From an uncultured Acidimicrobiaceae bacterium (GTDB lineage: Bacteria > Actinomycetota > Acidimicrobiia > Acidimicrobiales > Ilumatobacteraceae), in NCBI GenBank assembly GCA_903919455.1, contig CAIXIJ010000132.1, positions 1 to 39,320 on the forward strand: a stretch of 39,320 bases of DNA, read 5' to 3'. Below are positions 8,028 through 15,322 of the stretch, piece after piece. The notes below the pieces were generated by a model, which was given only the letters and a program-made list of their open reading frames with translations, searched no databases and had not been told where the DNA came from. The first letter of the stretch is position 1, and every line of letters starts with the position of its first letter. The position numbers and the translations under genes were made by a program.

Positions 8028-8642
8028 TCAGGGGGTCATCAAGGCAAGCGGCAGGCCGAGGCCAACGCTGGCGCGCACCGTGGCGATGAAACGACCCGGT
8101 TGCACAGCAGCCTTCGGGAGGCTCACCACGTCGGGACCGAGTCGTTCGCACACCTCGTGCAGATCGGCCACGTTCCAGACAAAGCCCCACAACGACGCTG
8201 TGGGCGCAGTGACCCGCGGGCTCTCCACGACTTCCACGATCACTTCGCCGAGGCGATGGAAGCCCTGGCGGATGCCCGGGCCGGCATCGCGGATGCGCTT
8301 CAGCGGCGCACCCGTGGCTGCTTCGATAGCGCCGCACGTGCGCTCGAGCGACGAGGTGTTCACCACCACGTGGTCGAACCCCACGATCTCGAGTGCGTTC
8401 GCAGCAACGGGTGGGTCGAACGACTCCATGTGGGAGGTGACCAGACCATCGATGTCGGTGGACTGCGTGGTCGAATCAATCAGACCCCACGCGGCCAGGC
8501 CGGCTTCGCCGTCGGATGCCGGCGGCTCGAACCGCAGCCGGACCGAGCCGGCCTGGGCCACGCCGTTCACCACGGTGAGACCGATGCGCTGCCACGGCTC
8601 GATGGCCGAACGAATGACGAACTCTGCGACCCGGGCGCTCAC
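8028..8642 (-). CDS. VOC (glyoxalase-like) protein
   Basis: The 204-aa protein has a VOC/glyoxalase-like C-terminal half, starting VGFDHVVVNTSSLERTCGAIEAATG and continuing with RQGFHRLGEVIVEVVESP and WGFVWNVADLHEVCERLG; the His in FDHVVV and Glu in VEVVE are typical metal-site positions. The N-terminal half looks like a degenerate second module. The start is a GTG whose GTGA overlaps the stop codon of the upstream S9 peptidase by 4 nt, so the two genes are translationally coupled. The substrate is unknown. Confidence 0.8.
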   Translation of the reverse strand: MSARVAEFVIRSAIEPWQRIGLTVVNGVAQAGSVRLRFEPPASDGEAGLAAWGLIDSTTQSTDIDGLVTSHMESFDPPVAANALEIVGFDHVVVNTSSLERTCGAIEAATGAPLKRIRDAGPGIRQGFHRLGEVIVEVVESPRVTAPTASLWGFVWNVADLHEVCERLGPDVVSLPKAAVQPGRFIATVRASVGLGLPLALMTP

Positions 8643-10681
8643 ACCAGGTGCTCCACACCGAGTTGCCAGCAGAAGAAGGCCAGTACGTCGGCACCTTCCT
8701 TGACGCGCATTGCTGCTGGCTTGCCGACGCCGTGGCCCGCACGACCGGCCTGCGACAGCAGGATGGGGCGCTCGGCTTGCGACGAACTGGCGTGGGTGAG
8801 CAGCGCCGCCATCTTGCGAGCGTGGCACGGATCCACACGCGTGTCGCCCTCGGCGGTGGTGAACAGCACCGCCGGATACGCAGCGCCCTCGTGCACGTGG
8901 TGGTAGGGCGAATAGGCCCACACCCACGGGAACTCCTCAGCCACATCGGGGTCGCCGTACTCGTCGGTCCAGAGCCTGGCGATGAGGAACTGCGGGAACC
9001 GGATCATGTCGAGCAACGGCACCGCGCACCACACGGCGGGCGCCAGGTCGGGCCGCTGGGTGATGGCGGCACCCATCAGCAGACCACCGTTGCTGCCACC
9101 ATGGATGGCCAGCAGATCGCGACGGGTGAAGCCTTCGGCCACCAGCCAGTCGGCAGCGGCGTGGAAGTCGTCGAACACGTGCTGCTTGTTGGCGCGCCGG
9201 CCCGCCTGATGCCACGACTCGCCGTACTCGTAGCCACCCCGCAGCCCGGCGATGGCGTACACGCCGCCCGCCGCGCACCATGCGGCCAGGTTTGGCATCC
9301 ACACCGGCGACTCGGCGATGGCGAACCCGCCGTACCCGGTGAGAATGAGCGGCGTGTCGGCCGAGGGCACCACGTCGGTGCGGTGCGCCACGAACATGGG
9401 GATCTGGGTGCCATCGAGCGATGGGTAGAACACCTGCCGCACACTGAGCGCCGGCAGCAACGACGGGTCCGTGGGTGTGCTCCATGCCTGCAGGCCGTAG
9501 GTGGGCGTGAAGCGCGACAGCCCGATGGGGGCACCGAACGTACCGATGCCGATGAATGCCCGACCCGACTCGCGATCGGTGTCGAAGCACACCACGCTGG
9601 CGGCACCAAGGTCCACCACGGCAGCCACCTCGCCACCCGACAGGGCGTACCGCTCGATGCGATCGATGGCCACCTCGCTGGCAACCACCAGCAACTCATC
9701 GCCGCACACGGCAGCACGACCCACCACCACATCGGGGCGTTCAGCCACCAACGTCGTCCACACATCCGGGGCATGCACCGAGGCGCTCACCACGCGACCG
9801 TTCGGGGCATCGCGGGTGGTGACGCCCACGAGAGTGTCGCCGTGCACGCTCAGGCCGGTCTGGGCCTCCATGCCTTCCACCACCACCGACCAACGGCCAG
9901 TGCTGGTATCCAGCAGATGCACATCCACCTGCGACCAACCGACCATCAGGTGCACCAGCACCCAGCGACCATCGGGCGACGCACTGACGTCGGGCCACGA
10001 TTGCGCGGTGGGCAGGCGGTCGAACACCACATCGTCGGCCTGATGCGGCGTGCCGAGACGATGGAAGCGGATGTGCCGGTGGTATTCGTCGCCCTCGGGG
10101 TACACGGCGTACCAGAAGCCACTGGCGTCGGGCATCCAGGCCACGCTGGCGGCCCGGGTATTGGGAATGCGTTCCGGGAGCACCTCACCGGTGGCGGTAC
10201 GCATCACGTGCAGCACACTGTTCTCGGTGCCGCCCTCGCTGAGCCCATAGGCAACGAGCGCACCGTCGTGCGATGGGTGGAACCAGTCGATGGCCACGGC
10301 GCCATCGGCGGCCAAGGTGGCGGGGTCGAGCAGGGTGCGGGCGGGCGCCTCCCGGTGCACGGAGCTGCGCATCACCAGGGAGTACTGATCCGCACCGGCC
10401 TGACGTTCCACCACGAACAATCGGTCGCCGGCGGCCTGCGCGTCGAGCACCGTAGGCAGTGCCACGAGCGCGGAAAGGCGCTCGTGCCACGAACCCCACG
10501 TGGGGCGGACATCGAGCGCCTGTCGTGTTCTGAAATTGTGTTCGGCAACCCACTCGGCCACGTCGGAGGACGAACCGTCCTCCAACCACCGATAGGGGTC
10601 GGGTACCTCGACGCCGTGAACGACGTCGACCTCGTCGCCGCGCCGGGTGGCGGGCGAAGGGGTCAGAGGTACGTCAGCCAC
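8639..10681 (-). CDS. Prolyl oligopeptidase family (S9) serine peptidase
   Basis: The 680-aa protein is a full-length S9A-type enzyme: an N-terminal DPYRWLED motif typical of prolyl oligopeptidases, a beta-propeller region, then the alpha/beta hydrolase domain with the nucleophile GGSNGG (Ser530), GDTRVDP (Asp613) and RAGHGVG (His650). It has no signal peptide and so should be cytoplasmic, cleaving short peptides, often after proline. The GTG start at 10681 overlaps the end of the bL37 gene by 8 nt, placing it in one leftward operon with bL37 and the VOC gene. Confidence 0.93.
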   Translation of the reverse strand: MADVPLTPSPATRRGDEVDVVHGVEVPDPYRWLEDGSSSDVAEWVAEHNFRTRQALDVRPTWGSWHERLSALVALPTVLDAQAAGDRLFVVERQAGADQYSLVMRSSVHREAPARTLLDPATLAADGAVAIDWFHPSHDGALVAYGLSEGGTENSVLHVMRTATGEVLPERIPNTRAASVAWMPDASGFWYAVYPEGDEYHRHIRFHRLGTPHQADDVVFDRLPTAQSWPDVSASPDGRWVLVHLMVGWSQVDVHLLDTSTGRWSVVVEGMEAQTGLSVHGDTLVGVTTRDAPNGRVVSASVHAPDVWTTLVAERPDVVVGRAAVCGDELLVVASEVAIDRIERYALSGGEVAAVVDLGAASVVCFDTDRESGRAFIGIGTFGAPIGLSRFTPTYGLQAWSTPTDPSLLPALSVRQVFYPSLDGTQIPMFVAHRTDVVPSADTPLILTGYGGFAIAESPVWMPNLAAWCAAGGVYAIAGLRGGYEYGESWHQAGRRANKQHVFDDFHAAADWLVAEGFTRRDLLAIHGGSNGGLLMGAAITQRPDLAPAVWCAVPLLDMIRFPQFLIARLWTDEYGDPDVAEEFPWVWAYSPYHHVHEGAAYPAVLFTTAEGDTRVDPCHARKMAALLTHASSSQAERPILLSQAGRAGHGVGKPAAMRVKEGADVLAFFCWQLGVEHLV

Positions 10682-10760
10682 GTCCCATGTTGGGACGCTT
10701 GCCGTGGTTCGCCTTGCTGCGGCGCAGGCGGGCCTTGCGCTTCTTGGTCTTCTTCGACAT
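10674..10760 (-). CDS. Small ribosomal-type protein bL37
   Basis: This 28-aa, very basic protein starts MSKKTKKRKARLRR and contains KANHGKRPN near its C-terminus. That motif and the size match bL37, the small large-subunit protein seen in mycobacterial ribosome structures. It would be too short for most gene finders. The start is an ATG with TAGGGT 9 nt upstream; the stop overlaps the start of the S9 peptidase gene. A dedicated -10 element suggests its own leaderless transcript in addition to read-through from the PHP gene 7 nt upstream. Identification rests on recalled similarity over a short sequence. Confidence 0.8.
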   Translation of the reverse strand: MSKKTKKRKARLRRSKANHGKRPNMGRG

Positions 10761-10767
10761 AGGGCTT

Positions 10768-11781
10768 CTACCCTACCGCCCGGCTCTCATCTCGCCAACG
10801 GAGCAGCGCAGGTAACGGCAAGGTGTTGATCACTCGCTCCAGCGGTACGCCCGCTTCGGCCGCCCGATCGCAGCCGAGTGGCTGCCATTCCAGCTGCCCG
10901 GTGCTGTGCGCATCGCTGTCGATGGAGAACCAGCAGCCCATGTCGATGGCCATTTTCAGCAACGCCATCGGCGGGTCGAGCCGTTCGGGACGGCAATTGA
11001 TCTCCACCGCCGTGTGGTGCTGCACACAGGCACTGAACACGGCCTCGGCGTCGAACTCGGAGGGGTCGCGCTTGCCGATCAGCCGCCCGGTGCAGTGCCC
11101 GAGGATGTCGACGTGCGGGCTGCTGACGGCGGCGATCATCCGGGGTGTCATCTCAGCCGATGGCATACGCAGCTTGTTGTGCACGCTGGCAACCACCAGA
11201 TCCAGTTGCGACAGCACCTCGGGACCGTGGTCGAGGTTGCCGTCCTCCAGAATGTCGACCTCGATGCCGCTGAGGATGCGGAACGGAGCGAACCGCTCGT
11301 TCAGTTCGGCCACCACGCCGACCTGTTCGGCCAGCCGGTCGGCGCTCAGGCCGTGCGCCACGGTGAGCCGCGGCGAGTGGTCGGTGAGCACCATGTACTC
11401 GTGGCCCAACGCCATGGCCGTGCGGGCCATGGCTTCGATGGTGGCGCCACCGTCGCTCCAGCGGCTGTGCAGGTGCAGGTCGCCACGCAGGGCATTGCGG
11501 TAGACGGCGCCGCCCTCGGTGATCGGCACACGGGTGGTGGACTCCATGCGGTCGAGGTAGGTGGTCTCCCCCGCCAACGCCTCGGCCACCACGGTGGCCG
11601 AACTGGAGCCGATGCCGTCGAGTTCGGTGAGGGTGCCAGCGGCAGCACGCTGGGCCACCTCGTCGGCCGGCAATGAGCGCACCACGTCGAGCGCACGCAC
11701 GAAGGCCTTGGCTTTGAAACCGGTGTCGCGCGCCCGGTCGAGGTAGTGCACCACTTGCTCGAGTGCTTCCACCGGGGTCAT
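10768..11781 (-). CDS. PHP-domain phosphoesterase with N-terminal helix-hairpin-helix region
   Basis: The 337-aa protein combines an N-terminal PolX-like helical region (ALEQVVHYLDRARDTGFKAKAF and a hairpin LTELDGIGSSSATVVAEAL) with a PHP metal-dependent phosphoesterase domain. PHP motifs are visible: GDLHLHSRWSDG (first two His), LTDHSPRL, SGIEVDIL, VVASVH and DILGHCTG, ending with SIDSDAH. The polymerase palm of true PolX enzymes is missing, so it is a nuclease or phosphatase-like protein rather than a DNA polymerase. It follows the LPXTG gene by 9 nt and precedes bL37 by 7 nt in a leftward run. Confidence 0.88.
   Translation of the reverse strand: MTPVEALEQVVHYLDRARDTGFKAKAFVRALDVVRSLPADEVAQRAAAGTLTELDGIGSSSATVVAEALAGETTYLDRMESTTRVPITEGGAVYRNALRGDLHLHSRWSDGGATIEAMARTAMALGHEYMVLTDHSPRLTVAHGLSADRLAEQVGVVAELNERFAPFRILSGIEVDILEDGNLDHGPEVLSQLDLVVASVHNKLRMPSAEMTPRMIAAVSSPHVDILGHCTGRLIGKRDPSEFDAEAVFSACVQHHTAVEINCRPERLDPPMALLKMAIDMGCWFSIDSDAHSTGQLEWQPLGCDRAAEAGVPLERVINTLPLPALLRWRDESRAVG
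10770..10775 (-). promoter_or_regulatory. -10 element (TAGGGT) for bL37
   Basis: On the minus strand TAGGGT lies 9 nt before the bL37 ATG. It overlaps the end of the PHP gene. Confidence 0.4.
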
Positions 11782-11790
11782 GCCCCGAGA

Positions 11791-13029
11791 TTAGATGGGG
11801 CGCGGCGAGGGACGGCGACGGAGGGTGCCGAGCAGACCAACACCACCGACCAGGAAAGCGGTGGCGATCTGCGACACCCATCCGTCGCCGCCTCCACCCG
11901 TGCGTGGCAGCGGGGGATGCGGTGCCGCTGTGGGCACGGGGGTGGAGGAAGGGACCACCGTGGTGGGCGGCAACGCCAGCGCCGTGGTGGTCGTCGGGGT
12001 GGTGGTCGTCGGGGTGGTGGCCGGCATCGTGGTGGTGGCCGGCATCGTCGTCGTGGTGGCCCGCACGGTGGTGGCTGGCACGGTCGTCGTCGTGGTGGCT
12101 GGCACGGTCGTCGTCGTGCTGGTCGTCGTGGTGGTCGGCGGCGAGACGGTGGCCGTGGCGTGCAACACCGTGGGCGGGCCGGCCGACACCAGCACCTGCG
12201 CTCCGTTCGGGTTCGGGCTGGCCGGCACCCCGCGATACGCCTGCACCCGGCCCGGGGCCTCGGCTGTGGCGGCCACGGTGGCGGTGCCCGGCGGCAGCCG
12301 TACCTCCACCGTGGCTCGCCCATCGGCACCCGTGGTGAGGGGATGCGACTCGTCGTCGCCACTCACGAGCACCTGCACCGACGCATTCGGCACCGGGGTA
12401 TCGCCGGACGACAGCGACACACGCACCAGGCCGGTGGCGTCGACAGCCACCTGCAACTGCCATTCATCTGTGAACGCCGACGCCTCGGCGTCGAGTTGCT
12501 GCGCACGGGTCTGAAGGTCGGCACGCCCGCTGGCAGCGGCGAGCGTGCCGAGGCTGGGCACCAGCGGCGACGACGGTGTCGTACTGCGGTTCGAACCGGC
12601 TGCGTCGGCGGCGTAGAAATGGAACACGGCCCATAGACCGGCAGAGGTGAGCGCATCGAACGTGTCGCGATAGCGCCAGGCCAGATACGCCGACTTCCTG
12701 CCGCCGGCGTCGTTCGGCAGCACCGCCGGCACCGAATGCGAGGGCATGTCGATGGTGGGGTGGGTGCCGCGGTTGAACGTGCACCAGCCCTTGCGGAACT
12801 GACCCTGCTGGTCGATGAACAGCCACTGCCCCGCCCAGATCGGTGACGGCGAGTGCCCCATGCCTGCGGTGTGGAACTGGATGGCCATGCCGGCGCAGCG
12901 GTAGTCACCCGAGGCGTCTGCGCTGCCAGCGAAGCTGGTGTGCACCGTGCAGTTCACGGGCACCGGCCCGGGATGGGCGGCAACTGCAGGAGCGAGCAAG
13001 GAGAGAGCGACGAGGGCGAACGACTTCAC
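11791..13029 (-). CDS. LPXTG-anchored surface protein with Thr-rich stalk
   Basis: From the GTG at 13029 the protein is 412 aa. A signal peptide (MKSFALVALSLLAPAVAA) leads into an extracellular domain with several Cys residues and segments such as KGWCTFNRG and YLAWRYRDTFDALTSAGLWAVFHFY, loosely like actinobacterial thioester-type adhesion domains, though I do not see the expected Gln. An Ig/CNA-B-like region (SVQVLVSGDDESHPLTTGADGRA) follows, then a stalk of VPATTTTT/MPATT repeats, and a sorting signal: LPRTG, a hydrophobic helix, and an RRRPSPRP tail. A sortase should attach it to the cell wall; none is encoded in the window. The frame is open further upstream but would run antisense to ychF. 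Confidence 0.85.
   Translation of the reverse strand: MKSFALVALSLLAPAVAAHPGPVPVNCTVHTSFAGSADASGDYRCAGMAIQFHTAGMGHSPSPIWAGQWLFIDQQGQFRKGWCTFNRGTHPTIDMPSHSVPAVLPNDAGGRKSAYLAWRYRDTFDALTSAGLWAVFHFYAADAAGSNRSTTPSSPLVPSLGTLAAASGRADLQTRAQQLDAEASAFTDEWQLQVAVDATGLVRVSLSSGDTPVPNASVQVLVSGDDESHPLTTGADGRATVEVRLPPGTATVAATAEAPGRVQAYRGVPASPNPNGAQVLVSAGPPTVLHATATVSPPTTTTTSTTTTVPATTTTTVPATTVRATTTTMPATTTMPATTPTTTTPTTTTALALPPTTVVPSSTPVPTAAPHPPLPRTGGGGDGWVSQIATAFLVGGVGLLGTLRRRPSPRPI
11960..12150. repeat. Low-complexity repeats encoding the Thr/Pro stalk
   Basis: Short imperfect GTGGT/CGTCGT-type repeats on the plus strand (ACC/ACG-rich on the coding strand) encode tandem VPATTTTT and MPATT units of the LPXTG protein. 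Such repeats can change length by slippage; the spacing is too short and irregular for a CRISPR array. Confidence 0.7.
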
Positions 13030-13090
13030 GCCACTACTGGGTACGACCGCGATGCCCGATCGGCAAAGATTCCCGGGCACCCCAGCCCGA

Positions 13091-13096
13091 TAGCCT
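13091..13096 (+). promoter_or_regulatory. -10-like element (TAGCCT) before ychF
   Basis: TAGCCT ends 11 nt before the ychF ATG, in the 78-bp divergent region shared with the LPXTG gene. The resulting leader would be only a few nucleotides. Confidence 0.35.
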
Positions 13097-13107
13097 TGCC
13101 AACCGTC

Positions 13108-14196
13108 ATGGAACGCTTCGGCCTGGTCGGTCTCCCCAACGCGGGCAAGAGCTCGCTGTACAACGCTCTCACCGGTGGCGGTGCGCTCGCTGCGCCGTAT
13201 GCCTTCGCCACGAAGGACCCCAACATCGGTGTGGCCAAGGTGCCCGACGAGCGCGTCGACCGCCTGGCGGTGATGAGCAAGACAAAGACGTTGGTGCACG
13301 CCTCGGTGCAGGTGGTCGACATCGGCGGCCTCGTGGAGGGCGCCTCCAAGGGTGAAGGCCTGGGCAACAAGTTCCTCGCCAACATCCGCGAGGTCGACGC
13401 CATCGTGTTCGTGCTGCGTGCGTTCGAAGACGACGACGTGCCGGGCCCGAGCGACCCCATCGAGCACCTGCGCGTGGTGGAGATCGAACTCGCTCTCGCC
13501 GACCTCGAGACCGTGGAGAAGCGCCTCACCCAGGCCACCCGTCAGGCCAAGCTCGACAAGAGTGCCGCCGGCGAGCTGGAGGCCCTACAGGCCGCGTACG
13601 ACGCGCTCAGCGATGGCCGCCCCCTCTACCGCGCCGGTCTGAAGGCCGAGTGGCGCGACCAGCTCAAGCCGTACTTCCTGCTCACCAACCGCTCGGTGCT
13701 GGCCGTGGTGAATGTGGGCGAGAACGAGCTCGACAAGATCCCCGCCATCGAGCAGCGCGTGCGCGACGAGTTCCAGTCGGCCGGCGACAACGTGGAAGTG
13801 ATCGGCATGTGCGTGCAGCTCGAAGCTGAGGCCGCCACCATCACCGACCCGGTGGAGCGCGCCGAGATGCTGGAAGGCTTCGGCCTCGGCGAAGGCGCAC
13901 TGTTTCGCATGGTGCGCTCGGCGTACCACCTGCTGGGCCTGCGCACGTACTTCACCACCGGCGAGAAGGAAACCCGCGCCTGGACCTTCTACGCAGGCTC
14001 GAGCGCACCCGAGTGCGCCGGCCGCATCCACAGCGACTTCCAGCGCGGCTTCATCAAGGCCGAAGTAATTCACTGGGACGAATTGCTGGATATCGGCGGC
14101 TGGACCAAGGCCAAAGAGGTCGGCAAGATTCGTATCGAGGGCAAGGAATACCACCCCGAAGACGGCGACGTGATGGAGTTCCGCTTCAACGTGTAG
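13108..14196 (+). CDS. ychF: Ribosome-associated ATPase YchF (OBG family)
   Basis: The 362-aa protein is a normal-length YchF/Ola1 P-loop NTPase. Visible are the G1 loop GLPNAGKSSLYNAL, the G3 region VDIGGLVEGASKGEGLGNKFL, the altered G4 motif NVGENELD that favours ATP over GTP, and the C-terminal TGS-like domain ending in HPEDGDVMEFRFNV. It acts in the cytoplasm on ribosomes and in stress responses. The start is the ATG at 13108; the open frame upstream has no family similarity. The last codons of the gene (14178-14192) are the left attachment core of the integrated element, and the TAG stop at 14194-14196 lies just outside the shared 15 bp, so it may be supplied by the element. Confidence 0.96.
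   Translation: MERFGLVGLPNAGKSSLYNALTGGGALAAPYAFATKDPNIGVAKVPDERVDRLAVMSKTKTLVHASVQVVDIGGLVEGASKGEGLGNKFLANIREVDAIVFVLRAFEDDDVPGPSDPIEHLRVVEIELALADLETVEKRLTQATRQAKLDKSAAGELEALQAAYDALSDGRPLYRAGLKAEWRDQLKPYFLLTNRSVLAVVNVGENELDKIPAIEQRVRDEFQSAGDNVEVIGMCVQLEAEAATITDPVERAEMLEGFGLGEGALFRMVRSAYHLLGLRTYFTTGEKETRAWTFYAGSSAPECAGRIHSDFQRGFIKAEVIHWDELLDIGGWTKAKEVGKIRIEGKEYHPEDGDVMEFRFNV
14178..14192 (+). repeat. Putative attL core
   Basis: This 15-bp sequence, the codons for the FRFNV end of YchF, is repeated exactly at 18524-18538. After it the left copy continues GTAG and the right copy CTAC, so similarity is 17 of 19. Confidence 0.75.
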
Positions 14197-14233
14197 CAGC
14201 GGTTTTGTGATCTGGACAGTCGCGTTGAGAGGG

Positions 14234-14243
14234 CTCTGACCTG
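14234..14243 (+). repeat. Inverted sub-terminal repeat, left copy
   Basis: CTCTGACCTG here is the reverse complement of 18490-18499; with flanking bases 12 of 13 match. It lies 41 nt inside the attL core, the partner 24 nt inside attR. It could bind integrase or excisionase. Confidence 0.45.
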
Positions 14244-14290
14244 GTCGTTCGTGTCTGTTGCTGTCCGTCGAGTGGTACCGAGTCCGCAGA

Positions 14291-14339
14291 AGCTGCGTAC
14301 TTTCTGCGTACTCGAGACGTGTTGCTGAACACGCGACTG
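14291..14339 (+). repeat. Putative integrase arm sites, left
   Basis: CTGCGTACT occurs twice in tandem (14293-14301 and 14304-14312) with a TT spacer, i.e. an 11-bp period, followed 17 nt later by CACGCGACTG (14330-14339). The same order of motifs is found at 18443-18476, inside the other end of the element. Confidence 0.65.
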
Positions 14340-14369
14340 CCCACGCGTGCGCGCCGGGCAACGCCGCTT

Positions 14370-14852
14370 TCAGGAGGTGTTCAGCTCTGCCAACCGACGT
14401 TCGATGATCCTGCGGAAGCGCATTCGGCTGCGGATCTGGAACACCGTCTTGTCCGCGTCCGGGCCTTGCATGTCGGCCTCGATCGACGCTTCGACTCCGC
14501 CGGTTTGGAGTTCCCCGACGAGGCGATCCAGCGCGGCGCGAGGTACGTCGGGACAGCTGAAGCAGATGCCGCTCGCACGCCAACGGACCGTGTCAATGAC
14601 GAGTCCAAGAGCCCAAGCGATCACCGCGCCGATGGCGGCACCCATCATCGCCGACGCGCTGAGCAGCCTTGCCGAAACCAGACCGAGAATGGCTCCAGGC
14701 ACCAGCAGCGCCGCCCACCCCACGACGTTGAGCTGCATCATCCGGAACCCGCCCGATCGCGCCCACCGCCACAGAGCTCCACGCACCCGGCCGGCGCCGG
14801 AGTAGCGCATCGAGACGGTGTCCCCGACGAACCAACCACCGGACGCGCCCAT
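14370..14852 (-). CDS. Small two-helix membrane protein of unknown function
   Basis: I do not recognise this 160-aa protein. It has a basic N-terminal segment, two predicted membrane helices (residues about 43-62 and 66-86, Gly/Ala/Leu-rich), and a soluble tail of about 70 residues that ends in a basic helix (RSRMRFRRIIERRLAEL). Two cysteines (CFSC) directly follow the second helix region. An opposite-strand frame is also open over part of this interval, but the hydrophobic pattern supports the minus strand. The start is uncertain: ATG 14852 gives the full length, ATG 14810 is an alternative. It is the leftmost gene of the element and points towards attL. Confidence 0.6.
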   Translation of the reverse strand: MGASGGWFVGDTVSMRYSGAGRVRGALWRWARSGGFRMMQLNVVGWAALLVPGAILGLVSARLLSASAMMGAAIGAVIAWALGLVIDTVRWRASGICFSCPDVPRAALDRLVGELQTGGVEASIEADMQGPDADKTVFQIRSRMRFRRIIERRLAELNTS

Positions 14853-14998
14853 GTGCTCATGCTCGCATCCCCGCGGTACTTTCGCTCTACGAAATCGGCC
14901 TCCGCATCAGACGCTCGGGCTGAGACAGCCACAGGATGCAAGTGCGTCCTCCTGCCGTCGCGTCCGTCCACGAACCTTTGGTGCATGTGTGTGGTATT

Positions 14999-15013
14999 CG
15001 CAAATTCTTTGCG
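14999..15013. promoter_or_regulatory. Palindrome upstream of the excisionase gene
   Basis: CGCAAA-TTC-TTTGCG is a perfect 6-bp inverted repeat about 59 nt before the excisionase ATG, in the 219-bp region between the divergent membrane-protein gene and xis. It is placed where a repressor of int/xis expression could bind. Confidence 0.4.
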
Positions 15014-15071
15014 TTCGGTGCTGCGCTTGGGGTGCGATTGCCTCTGTAGGTAGGTGACGAGGAGGTCACCG

Positions 15072-15320
15072 ATGAGCGAGGCAACGACGAACGGACCGAG
15101 CGACCCGATGAACGAGCGGATGACGTTCACGGTCGACGAGGTGGCGCGACTGCTTGGGGTCTCCCGGTCGGGCGCCTACGACTCGATAGCTCGCGGCGAG
15201 ATCCCGTCGCTCAACATCGGCCGACGAGTTCTGGTGCCGCGTGAGCCCTTCCTCGAGCTGGTCCGCAGCGCTCGCCGGCGACGCCGTCCGGACGACCCGT
15301 GGTCGCGTGGAAGGGTGTAG
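15072..15320 (+). CDS. Excisionase-like HTH protein
   Basis: The 82-aa protein has a MerR/excisionase-type winged helix: MTFTVDEVARLLGVSRSGAY as the helix-turn-helix, then IPSLNIGRRVLVPREPFLELV as the wing and recognition end, and an Arg-rich tail. This is the usual pattern of small DNA-binding proteins encoded just before tyrosine integrases, which direct excision or regulate int. A strong Shine-Dalgarno GAGGAGGT lies about 7 nt before the ATG at 15072. The integrase GTG follows its stop by 2 nt, so both are translated together. Confidence 0.85.
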   Translation: MSEATTNGPSDPMNERMTFTVDEVARLLGVSRSGAYDSIARGEIPSLNIGRRVLVPREPFLELVRSARRRRRPDDPWSRGRV

Positions 15321-15322
15321 GC

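Noticed and set aside
11960-12150. Repeat-rich stretch as a CRISPR array or other DNA-level repeat
   Set aside because: The repeats are short, irregular and in frame, and they encode the Thr/Pro stalk of the LPXTG protein.
14347-14805. Open plus-strand frames opposite the element's small membrane protein
   Set aside because: They lack recognisable features, whereas the minus-strand frame has two clear hydrophobic helices and a basic tail.
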